Source of the DNA: Azolla caroliniana
Taxonomy: Eukaryota; Polypodiophyta
Direction: 5' to 3'
NCBI GenBank assembly: GCA_043228905.1
Contig: JBHGNT010000009.1
Coordinates: 14,136,001 to 14,200,000, forward strand
DNA length: 64,000 bases
Positions 30,165 through 39,504 of this stretch are shown one piece after another. Position 1 is the stretch's first letter. The number at the start of each line of letters is the position of its first letter. A model generated the notes under the pieces. It searched no databases and was not told where the DNA came from. It saw nothing but the letters and a program-made list of their open reading frames with translations. A program made the translations under genes and the position numbers.

Positions 30165-31119
30165 TCATTGAGTTTGCTTCATGTGACCCTTTTCCGGCTT
30201 TTCCGGATCTTTCGGCATAGTGCGATCACTGCTGGTTTCCTTTGTCGGTATGTCCGGAACCAGATCCAGAACCGGTTCTCTCTGACTCAGCGTGCTTTTT
30301 CCAGCACTTGCTCTCCCTGTGGCCTTTCTTGCCACAGTACCAGCATTCTGCGGCGGATTTCCCTTGCCGGTTCTCGTTGCCTCGACTCCCCCTGTTTTTG
30401 GAGGGTCCAGAATTGCTGTCAACATCACTTCGGTGCCTTCTTCCTTGATCCCGTCGGCCGCCTCCATTGCGTGCCGACTCCCCTCGTCCGCCACGACCAC
30501 AGGTCCTCTCTCCCTCAATGTACAACATCTTGTTGTCGACATGTGTGCTTGTCGACGTACCCGCGTGATTCTCCTCTCTAAGGAGCATCGACTATAAGTC
30601 GAAAAACGACGATGTATTCTCCCTGGTACACACAGCAGTTCGGAACGCTCCAAACTTTGACGCCAAACCCCCAAGATAGACCTGGACCATCTCGCTTTCC
30701 TCGATGTTCACATCGATGGAAGCTAAGGAGTCACATATGTCCTTCATCTTTGAGGTATAGTCGGCCACCGACAAATCGCGTTGTCGTAGGTTGCTCAACT
30801 CTTGTCAAAGCTGAAGCTTCCTGGATGTGGTGCTCGCGGCGAAGATCTTCTTCAGATTTTCCCACACACCTTTCGGCGTTTTTGCATCCCGAACGTAGCT
30901 TAACAGTTGTTCGCCCACACAAGACGCGAAACAGTACAGGACTCTGCTCGCCGATTGCTCCCACGCCGGGAAGTCTTTGTGTGTTGAATCGGGTGTTGTG
31001 TCATTTGCTCCATTGACATAGCTTTAGTAACCGTGTCCGAGTAGGTACTGGTGCATCTTGTACGACCAAGATGTGTAGTTGGTTTTGTCGAGCTTCTCTG
31101 TTGGAAGCGAGCTAGCCAT
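30165..31119 (-). pseudogene. copia B gag remains
   Basis: Begins at an ATG (31117-31119, minus strand) giving MASSLPTEKLDKTNYTSWSY, the gag start shared by all copia elements of this lineage in the window (38441, 46431, 63313). The UBN2-type capsid continues with ADYTSKMKDICDSLASIDVN, ends in a CCHC knuckle CWYCGKKGHRESKC (near 30300), and reaches the protease start. A few stop codons interrupt it (for example after HGY). The primer-binding site is 80 bp upstream. Confidence 0.85.
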
Positions 31120-31200
31120 TCCTCTGTCCATCGGTTTTCTTGTTCTTCTTCGTTGGTTTTTCCTTCAGGCAAAGTCGGCTGCAGAGGTTCTCAACCCTCG

Positions 31201-31213
31201 CGCTCTGATACCA
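31201..31213 (-). other. primer-binding site of copia B
   Basis: The minus strand reads TGGTATCAGAGCG directly after the LTR end CTTTTCA, complementary to initiator methionine tRNA as in other copia elements. Confidence 0.88.
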
Positions 31214-31619
31214 TGAAAAGAATGGCGTGTAGAAGCATTATAGGAAACCGAATAACAGAAAACGTAGGTTTAATGGAAAGCTTAGGTTTGCATAGTACGC
31301 ACGGGAGAGACAGAGAGATAGAGTAAACACAAGAACTTAATTCAAAAATAATTCTCAATCTATACATACATCGTGCTCAGTGAGCACCTTTTATACAAGC
31401 CCTGACAATCGGGTTGACACAAGTATTGACAGTACTTTACTGCTCATAAATGAGCCTCGACACTCACTCCCAAAACTATTCCTTACGAGGAATATCTTTC
31501 AATCGGCCTCGTGGTTTACGCACCGCTACGACCATGTTATGCGTACCGATTTTACGCACCCAGTCTACGCACTGGTTACGCATCGTATTACGCACAAATG
31601 TTGAGCTTGTCTCTCAACA
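31214..31619 (-). repeat. 5' LTR of copia B (intact, empty-site reference)
   Basis: Uninterrupted 406 bp LTR next to the primer-binding site. It shows TCTCAATCTATACATACATCG with a single TCTAT, where the 3' LTR has the transposon between two copies of TCTAT. Confidence 0.93.
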
Positions 31620-33150
31620 ATGGAGTTCCTCCAATTGGCCCATTTCCTTATTCAAGCGGGTTTTGCCATCTTTTACCCCGTTCCATATTTGTGACTCCTT
31701 TTCATGGAGTTCCTCCAATCGGCCCATTTCCTTATTCAAGTGACTTGCCGTTCGTTTTCGAGCTATTTGTCTTACCACACCTGCTTCTTTTGTCCCACCT
31801 CGTGAAGCGATGTGACGATCTTATCTTTGTGGGTTACATCCTCCTTTTGTTTGTTGAGTTCGACGATCATTTATTTGTGCGCGACGAATTCGGCATCCAG
31901 TTTTTCTTGAATTGCTTTTACGACCTTGCGCCCTTTAGCCTAAATATCAGCCTCTCTGTCTGAGGATTGCCGGAGTTCGGACTGGAGCCGTTCGATTTCC
32001 ATCTCGGCCCGCTCTGTGATGCGTTTTGCTTTGTCCGTGATTGCCTATTGCGCCTCGACTTCCTCCCGTAGCATCTGTATCTCTGGTGTAAGGGAGGTTA
32101 GGGTAGGAGCCGCCTCCATTCGTGCTTGTGTGTTGCTCTCCAGCTCTACGATCCTCTGTTGCGCCTTTTCCAGCTGTTGCTATGTTACCTTAATAGTGTT
32201 CCATTGATTTTTGTTCCTTGCTGTCATATCCATGGCACCAATGGTAACCGCAGCAAGCTTCCTATGTACTTTGAGTAAGGCCATATTTAGTGGGGGTAGC
32301 TCGATGCCTACCCGGCAAACGCCGAAGTTTCTCTTTCGTTCAACCCTAGCCAACGGGCCTTCGCCGTTGCTTTCAACTATTGGAGTCAGCGCGCGTTCGA
32401 TCATTTGGCATTCAGCGTGCTCTTCTGCCATGCGTTGGGACACCTTGATCTGATGTGTAGCCATTGGGATACCTTAATCTGATGTGTAGCCAGGAGCTCC
32501 ATGAGTTCAAAGGTGGTGCCAAATTGCAAGAGGGTCCCGAATTCATGTGTCGTGTCCGAAATGTCTGGGTAGCTCAACACTTCTGCTTCAGATGTTAATA
32601 CGCCCTTACCTCGTTCTGATTGTCCTGTCAAGATTGACCGTGGGTGTGGAATCACTTCCAATGTCGTCACAGTCCCGGTTGTTTTGGAGGTCTCGGTTTC
32701 TGGAGCCGTGTCCTTGACAAGTCCGCGACCATCCTTACGGTCTAGTCTGCGGTGTTTGGCCTTTGGGCTACTTGGGACATGGTCTTGCTCAACCCGTGTA
32801 ACTACATCAGGTCGCGTTTCGACTCACGAGGTAGGGTTAGGTTGTTGTTCGACCTCTGAGGTTATGGGTTCTGTAACCCAAGTCTGCGACCATCCTTACG
32901 GTCTAGTATGCGGCGTTTGGCCTTTGGGCTACTTGGGGCCTGGTCCTACTCGACCCGTGCAACTACATCAAGTCGCGTTTCGACTCGTGGGGCAGGGTTA
33001 GCTTGTTGTTCGACCTCTGAGGTTACGGGTTCCGTAACCTGTGTATTTTCATCATCCTCCCACTCAGTTGTAGCGAGTTCGGTGAGCTTCCGTTTCGTTG
33101 GTTGTGGCGTGGTTGCATGGTGGGTCTTTTCCTGAGCGGTGAGGGCATGG
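31620..33150 (-). pseudogene. coiled-coil extra ORF of an old Ty3-like element, upstream piece
   Basis: The minus strand encodes a charged, heptad-rich protein continuing into 17339-16553 across the copia B insertion. Visible segments are DDENTQVTEPVTSEVEQQAN, KGVLTSEAEVLSYPDISDTT, QRMAEEHAECQMIERALTPI, LEKAQQRIVELESNTQARME and RITERAEMEIERLQSELRQS. Two local tandem duplications are present: 31623-31645 with 31709-31731 (TTCCTCCAATNGGCCCATTT), and about 32715-32860 with 32890-33010 (CGACCATCCTTACGGTCTAG). About one stop per 60-80 codons shows decay. The function is unknown; capsid or env-like roles cannot be told from the sequence. Confidence 0.55.
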
Positions 33151-33500
33151 GGAGGGAACAATATCATCAAATACTGTTGAATGATGGGGTGGGGTTTCTT
33201 CTCGGCTTGGAATGCGTGATGGCCTTCTCTGACGGGAACTACAACGCTCCTTATACACACCGCTCGGCCGCAACCGAGCTTAGAATCATACACAGAAAAC
33301 AGGAAATAAAACGCACGACACAAACAAGAGAAGAGTACACAGGATGTTTACGTGGAAAACCCAAACTAGGGAAAAAACCACGGCAGCCCACAGGCTGCAA
33401 ACTATCACTATGCTAGAATGTACAACAGTGAGTTCACGGAGGCAACGACCTCGTGCTCACGATCTTCGCCACAGGCGGCGGTTACAACAGAGGCAACGAC

Positions 33501-33539
<39 letters not shown>

Positions 33540-33698
33540 CACAGTTACACGCTCTCTCTTTTCTTGCACCAACAAGAAAATGACAACAACAGTAACTATA
33601 AGTTTGCCATAAGTCATATTTATACAAATATGACTTTTCAGCTATTTACAAATATAACCACGATGGACTCTCAGAAACATATTTACGAATATGTCTCT
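33151..33698. other. LTR-like insertion with a CT microsatellite
   Basis: This stretch interrupts the Ty3-like coding sequence. It holds AACCGAGCTTAGAATCATACA, a duplicated AGGCAACGACCTC phrase (33440 and 33491) and a (CT)n tract at 33500-33536. It resembles part of an LTR or solo LTR, but no second copy or target duplication was identified. No gene is visible. Confidence 0.35.
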
Positions 33699-33968
33699 TC
33701 ATCCGGTTCTCACCGGGTCTGCAACATCTGGCTCTCCGTAGCCGGGTACTCCTCATCCGGTTCTCACCAGGTCTGCACCATCCGGCTCTCCGTAGCCGGG
33801 TACTCCTCATCCGGTTCTCACCGGGTCTGCACCATCCGGCTCTCCGTAGCCGGGTACTCCTCATCCGGTTCTCACCGGGTCTGCACCATCCGGTCCTCCG
33901 TAGCCGGGTACTCCTCATTCGGTTCTCACTGGGTCTGCACCATCCAGTCCTCCGTAGCCGGGTACTCC
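33699..33968. repeat. minisatellite, five 54 bp units
   Basis: Five units start at 33699, 33753, 33807, 33861 and 33915, each beginning TCATCCGGTTCTCACC (TCATTCGG in the last) and containing CTCCGTAGCCGGGTACTCC. The exact 54 bp period (18 codons) keeps both strands open through the array, but this looks incidental. Unit-to-unit identity is above about 90 percent, so the expansion is recent. Confidence 0.93.
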
Positions 33969-33984
33969 TAGTCCGATTTCGGCC

Positions 33985-34500
33985 TCAGCCTTTGTTCATC
34001 GGCATTGTTCTTCTCCCTTCCCATCCGGAGGGGCCTGTCTCCCAACATTCTCGCAGTGTTGACCCTGTTATGACTCCCCAATCTATGGCCTGTCCCTCGA
34101 ACGTCGCGATGACGATGCCCGCTTTCTGTTTAGGCATCCAGTACGCATTGTTGTGCACACACCCTACTTCGAGTAAGAACTTCGCAACTTCGCGAAAGAA
34201 AGGATTAGGCGAATCCCGCGTCCTGTAGGATTTGGCCAAGATGGAGTATTCCGCAAAGTAACACTCGAGCACCCTTGCTGGAGGGATCTCGAAGTGGCGT
34301 TCCCCATTTCCGGACAGACCTTGCTTCTTCTTGATGCTGGCATTTGTGATGGTGTCGATATTGAGTTTCTTTGCCATGTCCTGTGAGTTTGGGTGAGGCG
34401 GTGCCTCTGCTACTCAGATGTAGCCTGCAAGGCCCTTGTCGTGGACCCACCGCCATAGGGTTGGGGAGATGTCAATCATCATATCCTCGGGGACAGGTTG
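33985..34500 (-). pseudogene. Ty3-like element extra ORF, N-terminal domain
   Basis: Minus strand: an open stretch of 130 residues (33985-34377) with ARVLECYFAEYSILAKSYRT and FFREVAKFLLEVGCVHNNAY, preceded out of frame by DMMIDISPTLWRWVHDKGLA. It lies downstream of Ty3 integrase and upstream of the coiled-coil region, so it is probably the first globular part of the extra ORF. The pattern vaguely resembles plant mobile domain or gag-like helical domains, but I cannot name it. Confidence 0.45.
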
Positions 34501-34779
34501 GGATGAGCGAGGGGAACGTTTAAGAGGCAAGGTTTGAGCAATAGAGCTTCTATGATGGTGAGGTGACTGAAGAGAACGAGGGGAGTGAGAAGAGTGAGGA
34601 GAGCAGAGAGATTGTGAAGATTTGCATGCATGTAACCCCTTAAATAGTCGTGAATGTCTTTTTTTTTTCATATCTAACGATTATGGATGTCCTTATAGTA
34701 CACTAGTGTTACATTTCTACAATTAGGGCTGCGCTTAATGTGGCATGTGACTGTTCCTCTCAGTCATCATTTTGTCCGC

Positions 34780-35590
34780 ATTGACTTGAAAAGGGTTTGG
34801 CGGAGTGGGACCCCAATACGGTTTCAACTGAAACCCGTTGATCTTCTGGGGTAACACTTCTCTTACCAGGGTGCCCAACGCGAATGTCCCATTTTTTACT
34901 CCTACTATCCAGTACGGTCCGGTCCATCTGAATCACAATTTTCTTGGCATCTGTCCCATACGTATGTGGAACACTAGGAAGAATTTTCCAATTTTAAACC
35001 ATTTCTCGTTGGTGCCGCGGTACCGATCCATGAACGCCTTCCACCGTCATTGTTCGTGTTCCAAGATTGCCATGCTGTGGAGTCTAGCTTCACCGAGTTC
35101 GACCAGTTGTTGTAAGCAAACTTGCTCGGACTGTCGTTCGGAGAGGCGTTCTGGCACTTGTATCCGTAAACTCGGAACCTGGAATTCCACAAGCATTACG
35201 ACTTCAAGTCCGAACACCAGCCGGAATGGAAACTAGTGCGGTATGCCCATAGGGCGCTATGGAGCTTAGTGTCCCAATTCGTGCGGTTGTCATTGACGAT
35301 CTTCTTTAAGATGTTTTGGAGTGTTTTATTCGTCGATTATGCGAATCCATTTGCCTGTGGATAGTACGTCGTGCTTTTCTTGTGAACTACGGCATAATGG
35401 TTGGTGAGCTCATGGATTACCATATTGAGGAAATGGCTTCCTTGATCGCTGATTAGCTCTATAGGGCATCCAAAACGGCACTAGATGTGCTCGTAGAAGA
35501 ATCGTGTCGTGGATGCTGCTGTGTTATCTTGTAATGCTTTGGCCTCGACCCATTTCGTAAAGTAGTATGTGGCCACTAGGGTGTACTTAT
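34780..35590 (-). pseudogene. Ty3-like integrase remnant
   Basis: Minus-strand integrase C-terminal half: FRLVFGLEVVMLVEFQVPSL (near 35200), a helical linker, and MPRKLWFRWTGPYWIVGVKN with GTFALGTLVREVL (34830-34960), the typical Ty3 pattern PYR.VYG.EAV..VE and GPY.V. The upstream catalytic core to 35590 is visible only as short frames (SYFTKWVEA-like and VSGQSFHVL-like pieces), with frequent stops. The copia LTR beginning near 35598 cuts it off, so the rest of pol is missing. Confidence 0.65.
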
Positions 35591-35597
35591 TACCTGT

Positions 35598-36075
35598 TGT
35601 CAAAGTTAATACGTGGAAGCTTTGACAAACCGGTTTATCTGGATAGCAACAGAAAGAAAAAGAGAATGAAGCTTTAATGGAAGCTTAAAAAACGGAGAAT
35701 ACACAGGAGAGATAGAGAGGACAGAAAGCATAAACTCTATTAAAAAAAACACTTTGTACATAGGATGTGCTAAGTGAGCACTTTGTATACAAGTCCACAA
35801 GGGATTGACAGAAGTACTATGTACTTCAATGCTCATACAAGCGGTTGACACTAACTACGAGGACCATGACTCCATGACTACTTAGTTGTCTAGAAGAGTA
35901 GGCCTCAAAACGGCCTACCTGTTCACATTGGAGTGCGGCTCCCTGATCCAGCTCTTGGTCTCGTATACCGATCTGGTCCATCCGTTTCGGATACTTATCC
36001 GGACATCGATCTGGATACGATGGGGCTCAGGCTTGTTCAACCGATCCGGATCTGGTTGAGCTTGTTCGCTCAACA
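35598..36075 (-). repeat. copia LTR, minus orientation
   Basis: The minus strand begins TGTTGAGCGAACAAGCTCAAC at 36075, preceded by a polypurine-type CTTGAGGGGGAG (plus strand CTCCCCCTCAAG at 36076-36087). It runs to near 35598, where CAAAGTTAATACGTGGAAGC matches the end of the LTR at 62812-63221. It is therefore the 3' LTR of a minus-strand element, but only about 130 bp of that element's interior remains before plus-strand sequence begins near 36200. Confidence 0.75.
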
Positions 36076-36199
36076 CTCCCCCTCAAGATCAACTTGAGCT
36101 CGGATCGTGGTGTTAGTGTCTGCGGCAACTGGTTCTTTCGTCGGGCACCTTGTGGTGTCCTCCCTCCTTGCTCGCGATCCTCATCTAGTCTGGTTCCTC

Positions 36200-37761
36200 T
36201 GGAATAGGTGTACATTGTACAACCCCCGGATTTCAGTCCAGAAAGAACTCCTCGGCGTTATGCTGACTGAAGAAGTTCCTCTACGGACTAAAGCAAGCCC
36301 CGCGCGTGTGGAACGCGAAGATCACGTAGCGCCTACGTTGAATGGGGTTTGCGACATCCAAATCGGACTCTTCATTCTTCATCCGGCAAGGTCGACATGG
36401 ACTGGTTAGTATTTTACTTTATGTTGTTGATTTAGTCATCGCCAGCGGATGAAATCAGTTGTGTAAGTCCCAGCTTGCGGCATCATTCGACATGAAGGAC
36501 CTAGGGGACCTTCATTACTTCCTAGGGATCGAAGTGATCCGCACCCCCGAAGGCATACAGACCAGTCAACGACATTACGTGCTGAGTATGCTCTTCAAGT
36601 TCAGGATGGCAAACTGTAAGTCCATCTCAACTCCTTGGGACAGAAACGTCAAGCTTCGCCGAGATATTGGGAAGCCTAATTTATTTGACGATCACTCAAC
36701 CGGATCTCAGTTACCCAGTCAGCCTGATCAGTCAATTTATGTCGCAACCCACGACTGAACACCCTAAATGCACGCAACAGATATTGCCCTATGTCCCTGA
36801 CACTAAGGATAGGGCGCTGCTATATTGGATCGGTATTGCCAAAAAACTCGTCGGCGAGAGTTGGATTGTCAAGCACGGAGGCTGAGTATCGACGAGCAAC
36901 TGTTGCGACATGCGAAGCCATTTGGCTCAAGAGGCTACTCAAGGATCTGCAGGTGGAGGTGTCTGATCCAAGGACAATCTACTATGACAACCTTAGGATC
37001 ATCTAACTTGCGAAGAACCCTGTCTTCCACACCCGAACCAAGCACATTGAGGTGCACTACCATTTTGTCTACGAGTGTGTCCTCTCCGGTGAAGTTGACC
37101 TAGTATATGTTTCGACGGATCGGCAGACTACCGACATGTTTACCAAGACCCTTGGTCTCGACAAGTTGCGGCAATTCTCGGGTGCGCTTGGTTTGCAGCA
37201 CCTCGACGTGCCGAACTTGAGGGGGAGAAAAGACCAGGAAAGAGATTAGGAAAGGAGCAGAAGTGACTGCAAAGCTGAGTCGAATGAATAATTCGATTTC
37301 GGGTCCACTAAAGAAGCGGAAGGCGGAAACAGGGGCAGAAACTGAAGGGAAGAGCCGGAAGTTAGCCGAACGAGGGAGAGATGAAGCCAAGAAGGGCAAG
37401 AAGGCCAACACCAAGACATGGTTAGATGTGGCCAAGAGCCTGAAGACCGAAAACAAATTGGAGACAACAAATTCAGACAAAACCGGAAACGAATCGGAGT
37501 CAACCGATTCGGTTCGAATGTTTGATTCGGAGACGCCGAATCAACTAAAGTCCAAGTAGAAGAAAGGGCAACGAAAGTGGCGCCAACAACGTGACAACAA
37601 GGGAGTTGGGGAAAGGCCGCATGAGTAGAGAAGCCGACCGAAAGGGTCGAGGTGTGGGGAATCGAACGGGTCGAGGAGTGCGACTAAGGTGTGAAGCTAG
37701 GTGAAGCCGGAGCGAAGAATCAGAAGAGCAAGCGGAATCTCAAGTTGAGCTTGAGGGGGAG
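36200..37761 (+). pseudogene. copia reverse transcriptase-RNase H fragment
   Basis: Plus-strand 3' half of a copia pol, starting abruptly inside RT: YNPRISVQKE-like sequence, then SFDMKDLGDLHYFLGIEVIR (36480-36540), SQRHYVLSMLFKFRMANCKS, and RNase H pieces in three frames. A charged tail (GRKDQERD) and a polypurine tract ending GAGCTTGAGGGGGAG (37747-37761) precede the LTR. The YVDD core is damaged. It joins head-on with the minus-strand LTR at about 36190, so the two halves come from different insertions or a rearrangement. Confidence 0.8.
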
Positions 37762-38080
37762 TGTTGAGATACAAGCTCAACATTGGGTGCGTAAACTAGC
37801 TATTCCATGGAGGAATATATTTTGGGGTTTAGTGGAGGGACTCATTACTGAGCATTGAAGTACGAGTCAATACTTCTGTCAGTCCGTATGGACTTGTATA
37901 AAAGTGCTCTTTGAGCATATCCTATGTACAGAGCACATTCTATTGTTTGAATTAAGTCTCTCTCTCTCTCTCTCTCTCATTCTCTGAGTTCTCTGCATTT
38001 ACCGAACTGTTTTATGTCCGAACATCAACTGTATACTCTGTGTCTTTTACGCACGCTTCCGCACATCGTATTCTTTTACA
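37762..38080 (+). repeat. copia 3' LTR
   Basis: LTR from TGTTGAGATACAAGCTCAAC to ATTCTTTTACA, directly after the polypurine tract. It contains the conserved GAGCATTGAAGTAC...ACTTGTATAAAAGTGCTC promoter-like block with a TATAAAA box (37896) and a (CT)n tract (37952-37978). Confidence 0.85.
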
Positions 38081-38083
38081 AGG

Positions 38084-38341
38084 CAGTTAGTGTCAAGGTT
38101 TTTTTAAGAGCATTGAAGTGCTTGTTAGTAATTCCGTCAATCCATTGAGGACTTGTATAAATAGTGCTCATTGAGCACATTGTATGTACTTAGCATTTTG
38201 GAATAGAACTTTTGCTATATGCTCTCACTCAGTCTCTCTCTCTCTTACATTCTCTATGTTTACCTAACTATTATACTTCCGAATAACTAATCGTGTACTC
38301 TATGTCTTTTGTATATGCTTCCGCACATAAATCTTTTTACA
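38084..38341 (+). repeat. truncated 5' LTR of copia D
   Basis: From GTTAGTGTCAAGGTT to ATCTTTTTACA this matches the second half of the LTR at 62812-63221 (GTTAGTGTCAG..., GAGCATTGAAGT, TATAAATAGTGCTC). Its first ~130 bases are missing because other copia sequence abuts it. TGGTACCAAAGC at 38342 is a mutated primer-binding site. Confidence 0.75.
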
Positions 38342-38525
38342 TGGTACCAAAGCATGAGGGTTAGAAGAATCATCTGCTATAGACAAAGCGAACAAGACAG
38401 AGACAAGTTTTTCGTCTTCCGGAAAAGAAAAGACAGGAACATGGACAGAGGTGTGGGTAGCTCGCTTCCAACAAAGAAGCTCGATAGAAGCAACTATGCA
38501 TCTTGGTCTTACAAGATGCACGAGT
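38342..38525 (+). pseudogene. copia D gag start, interrupted by copia C
   Basis: After the primer-binding site an ATG at 38441 gives MDRGVGSSLPTKKLDRSNYA then SWSYKMHE, the usual gag start of this lineage. It is broken at 38525 by the LTR of copia C and resumes at 43065 with QYLLRHGY. The TSD-like CGAGT (38521-38525) and CCAGT (43065-43069) flank the insertion. Confidence 0.82.
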
Positions 38526-38859
38526 TGTCGAATATTGGTCTATAATGGTTGTATTCACATTGTATCTTGGATAAACTAGATTTAGGATAATTTTGTAAAT
38601 ATGTTAAACGGCAGTTGCCCTAGCCCAGTTAGTATGTAAGGGGCTTTGTAACCTAGTTTGTTGTTGTTGCTATTGTGAGAAAGTCGTTGCCTCCATTACA
38701 CTATAACTATTGTGAATAAACTGATACCTTGTGTGCCTCTTTATCCCTCTCTCTCTCTCTCATTCCGTTCTCTGATCTTGTCTTCGATTTGTGTACTCGG
38801 TGATCTTCATATCAAAAGTGTTGTTGATGTTTCCACACTGACGACCTCAGTTCTCAATA
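38526..38859 (+). repeat. 5' LTR of copia C
   Basis: Starts TGTCGAATATTGGTCTATAA and ends CAGTTCTCAATA (CAGTTCTGAACA in the 3' copy); a mutated primer site TAGTATCAGAGCG follows at 38862. Confidence 0.85.
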
Positions 38860-39504
38860 TCTAGTATCAGAGCGAAGGTTCTTCAACTTGTTGCCAACCG
38901 TCATCAGTCTTCATCAACACTCTTGCTTCGTCTCCCTTGAAGAACCTAAGTTCAAGATCTGATCTTCAGAAGAGAAAGAAAACAGAAGATTTGCACTCCA
39001 CCGAGTTAGATCACTCTTGAGGTAAGCCAGTCGGTTGTACCTTGCTTCTATGATTGGAGCTGTTAGGAGTGGAATATCTATCAAATCGACATCGATCATG
39101 ATTTACCAAGTTAGACACTATCTACTCAGTTGTTGTAACCTCACAAAGCAGATCCGGCTTTAGGGAACAACCCCAATCTGCGTTTCATTCGGCTGAATGA
39201 CAATCACCCAAAGTCGTCCCTCTCATCATTGTGGTCACTCAAAGCCGGATCGACCTTGATAATCAACACAAAATCTGTTATTGGCATCTTGAAATCTACA
39301 TTCGACATCTAATAGGCAAATTTGAGTCCAATTTGGCTTACACGATTGACTGTTACAGTAGTCACTTTGGACAGAATCTGCCAATATTCGAAGTCAATTT
39401 GACTTGTATCCAAATCCGACTAGAACAACATCGAGTGAGCCATTCGGCCACACTCCACCACTGTTCGTATTCGACTCTGGACAAAGTCTAGTAAATTGAC
39501 ACAA

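Larger units (their letters stand above)
17340..31619 (-). mobile_element. full-length Ty1/copia element (copia B) containing the 9.28 kb DNA transposon
   Basis: Complete minus-strand copia element. 5' LTR 31214-31619, primer site TGGTATCAGAGCG at 31201-31213, gag-pol remains 27040-31119, polypurine tract (minus strand GAGCTTGAGGGGGAG) at 27031-27045, and 3' LTR 17340-17489 plus 26770-27030. The LTR starts TGTTGAGAGACAAGCTCAAC and ends CTTTTCA. A 5 bp target duplication ATGGA lies at 17335-17339 and 31620-31624. Without the DNA transposon the element is about 5.0 kb. Its 3' LTR is interrupted at the sequence that reads AATCTATACATACATCG in the intact 5' LTR, giving a direct view of the empty site. 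Confidence 0.94.

Noticed and set aside
33646-33918. 90-codon minus-strand protein of the RTGWCRPGENRMRSTRLR type, and its plus-strand counterpart
   Set aside because: Both are produced by the 54 bp minisatellite, whose period is divisible by three; there is no start context or relation to neighbours.
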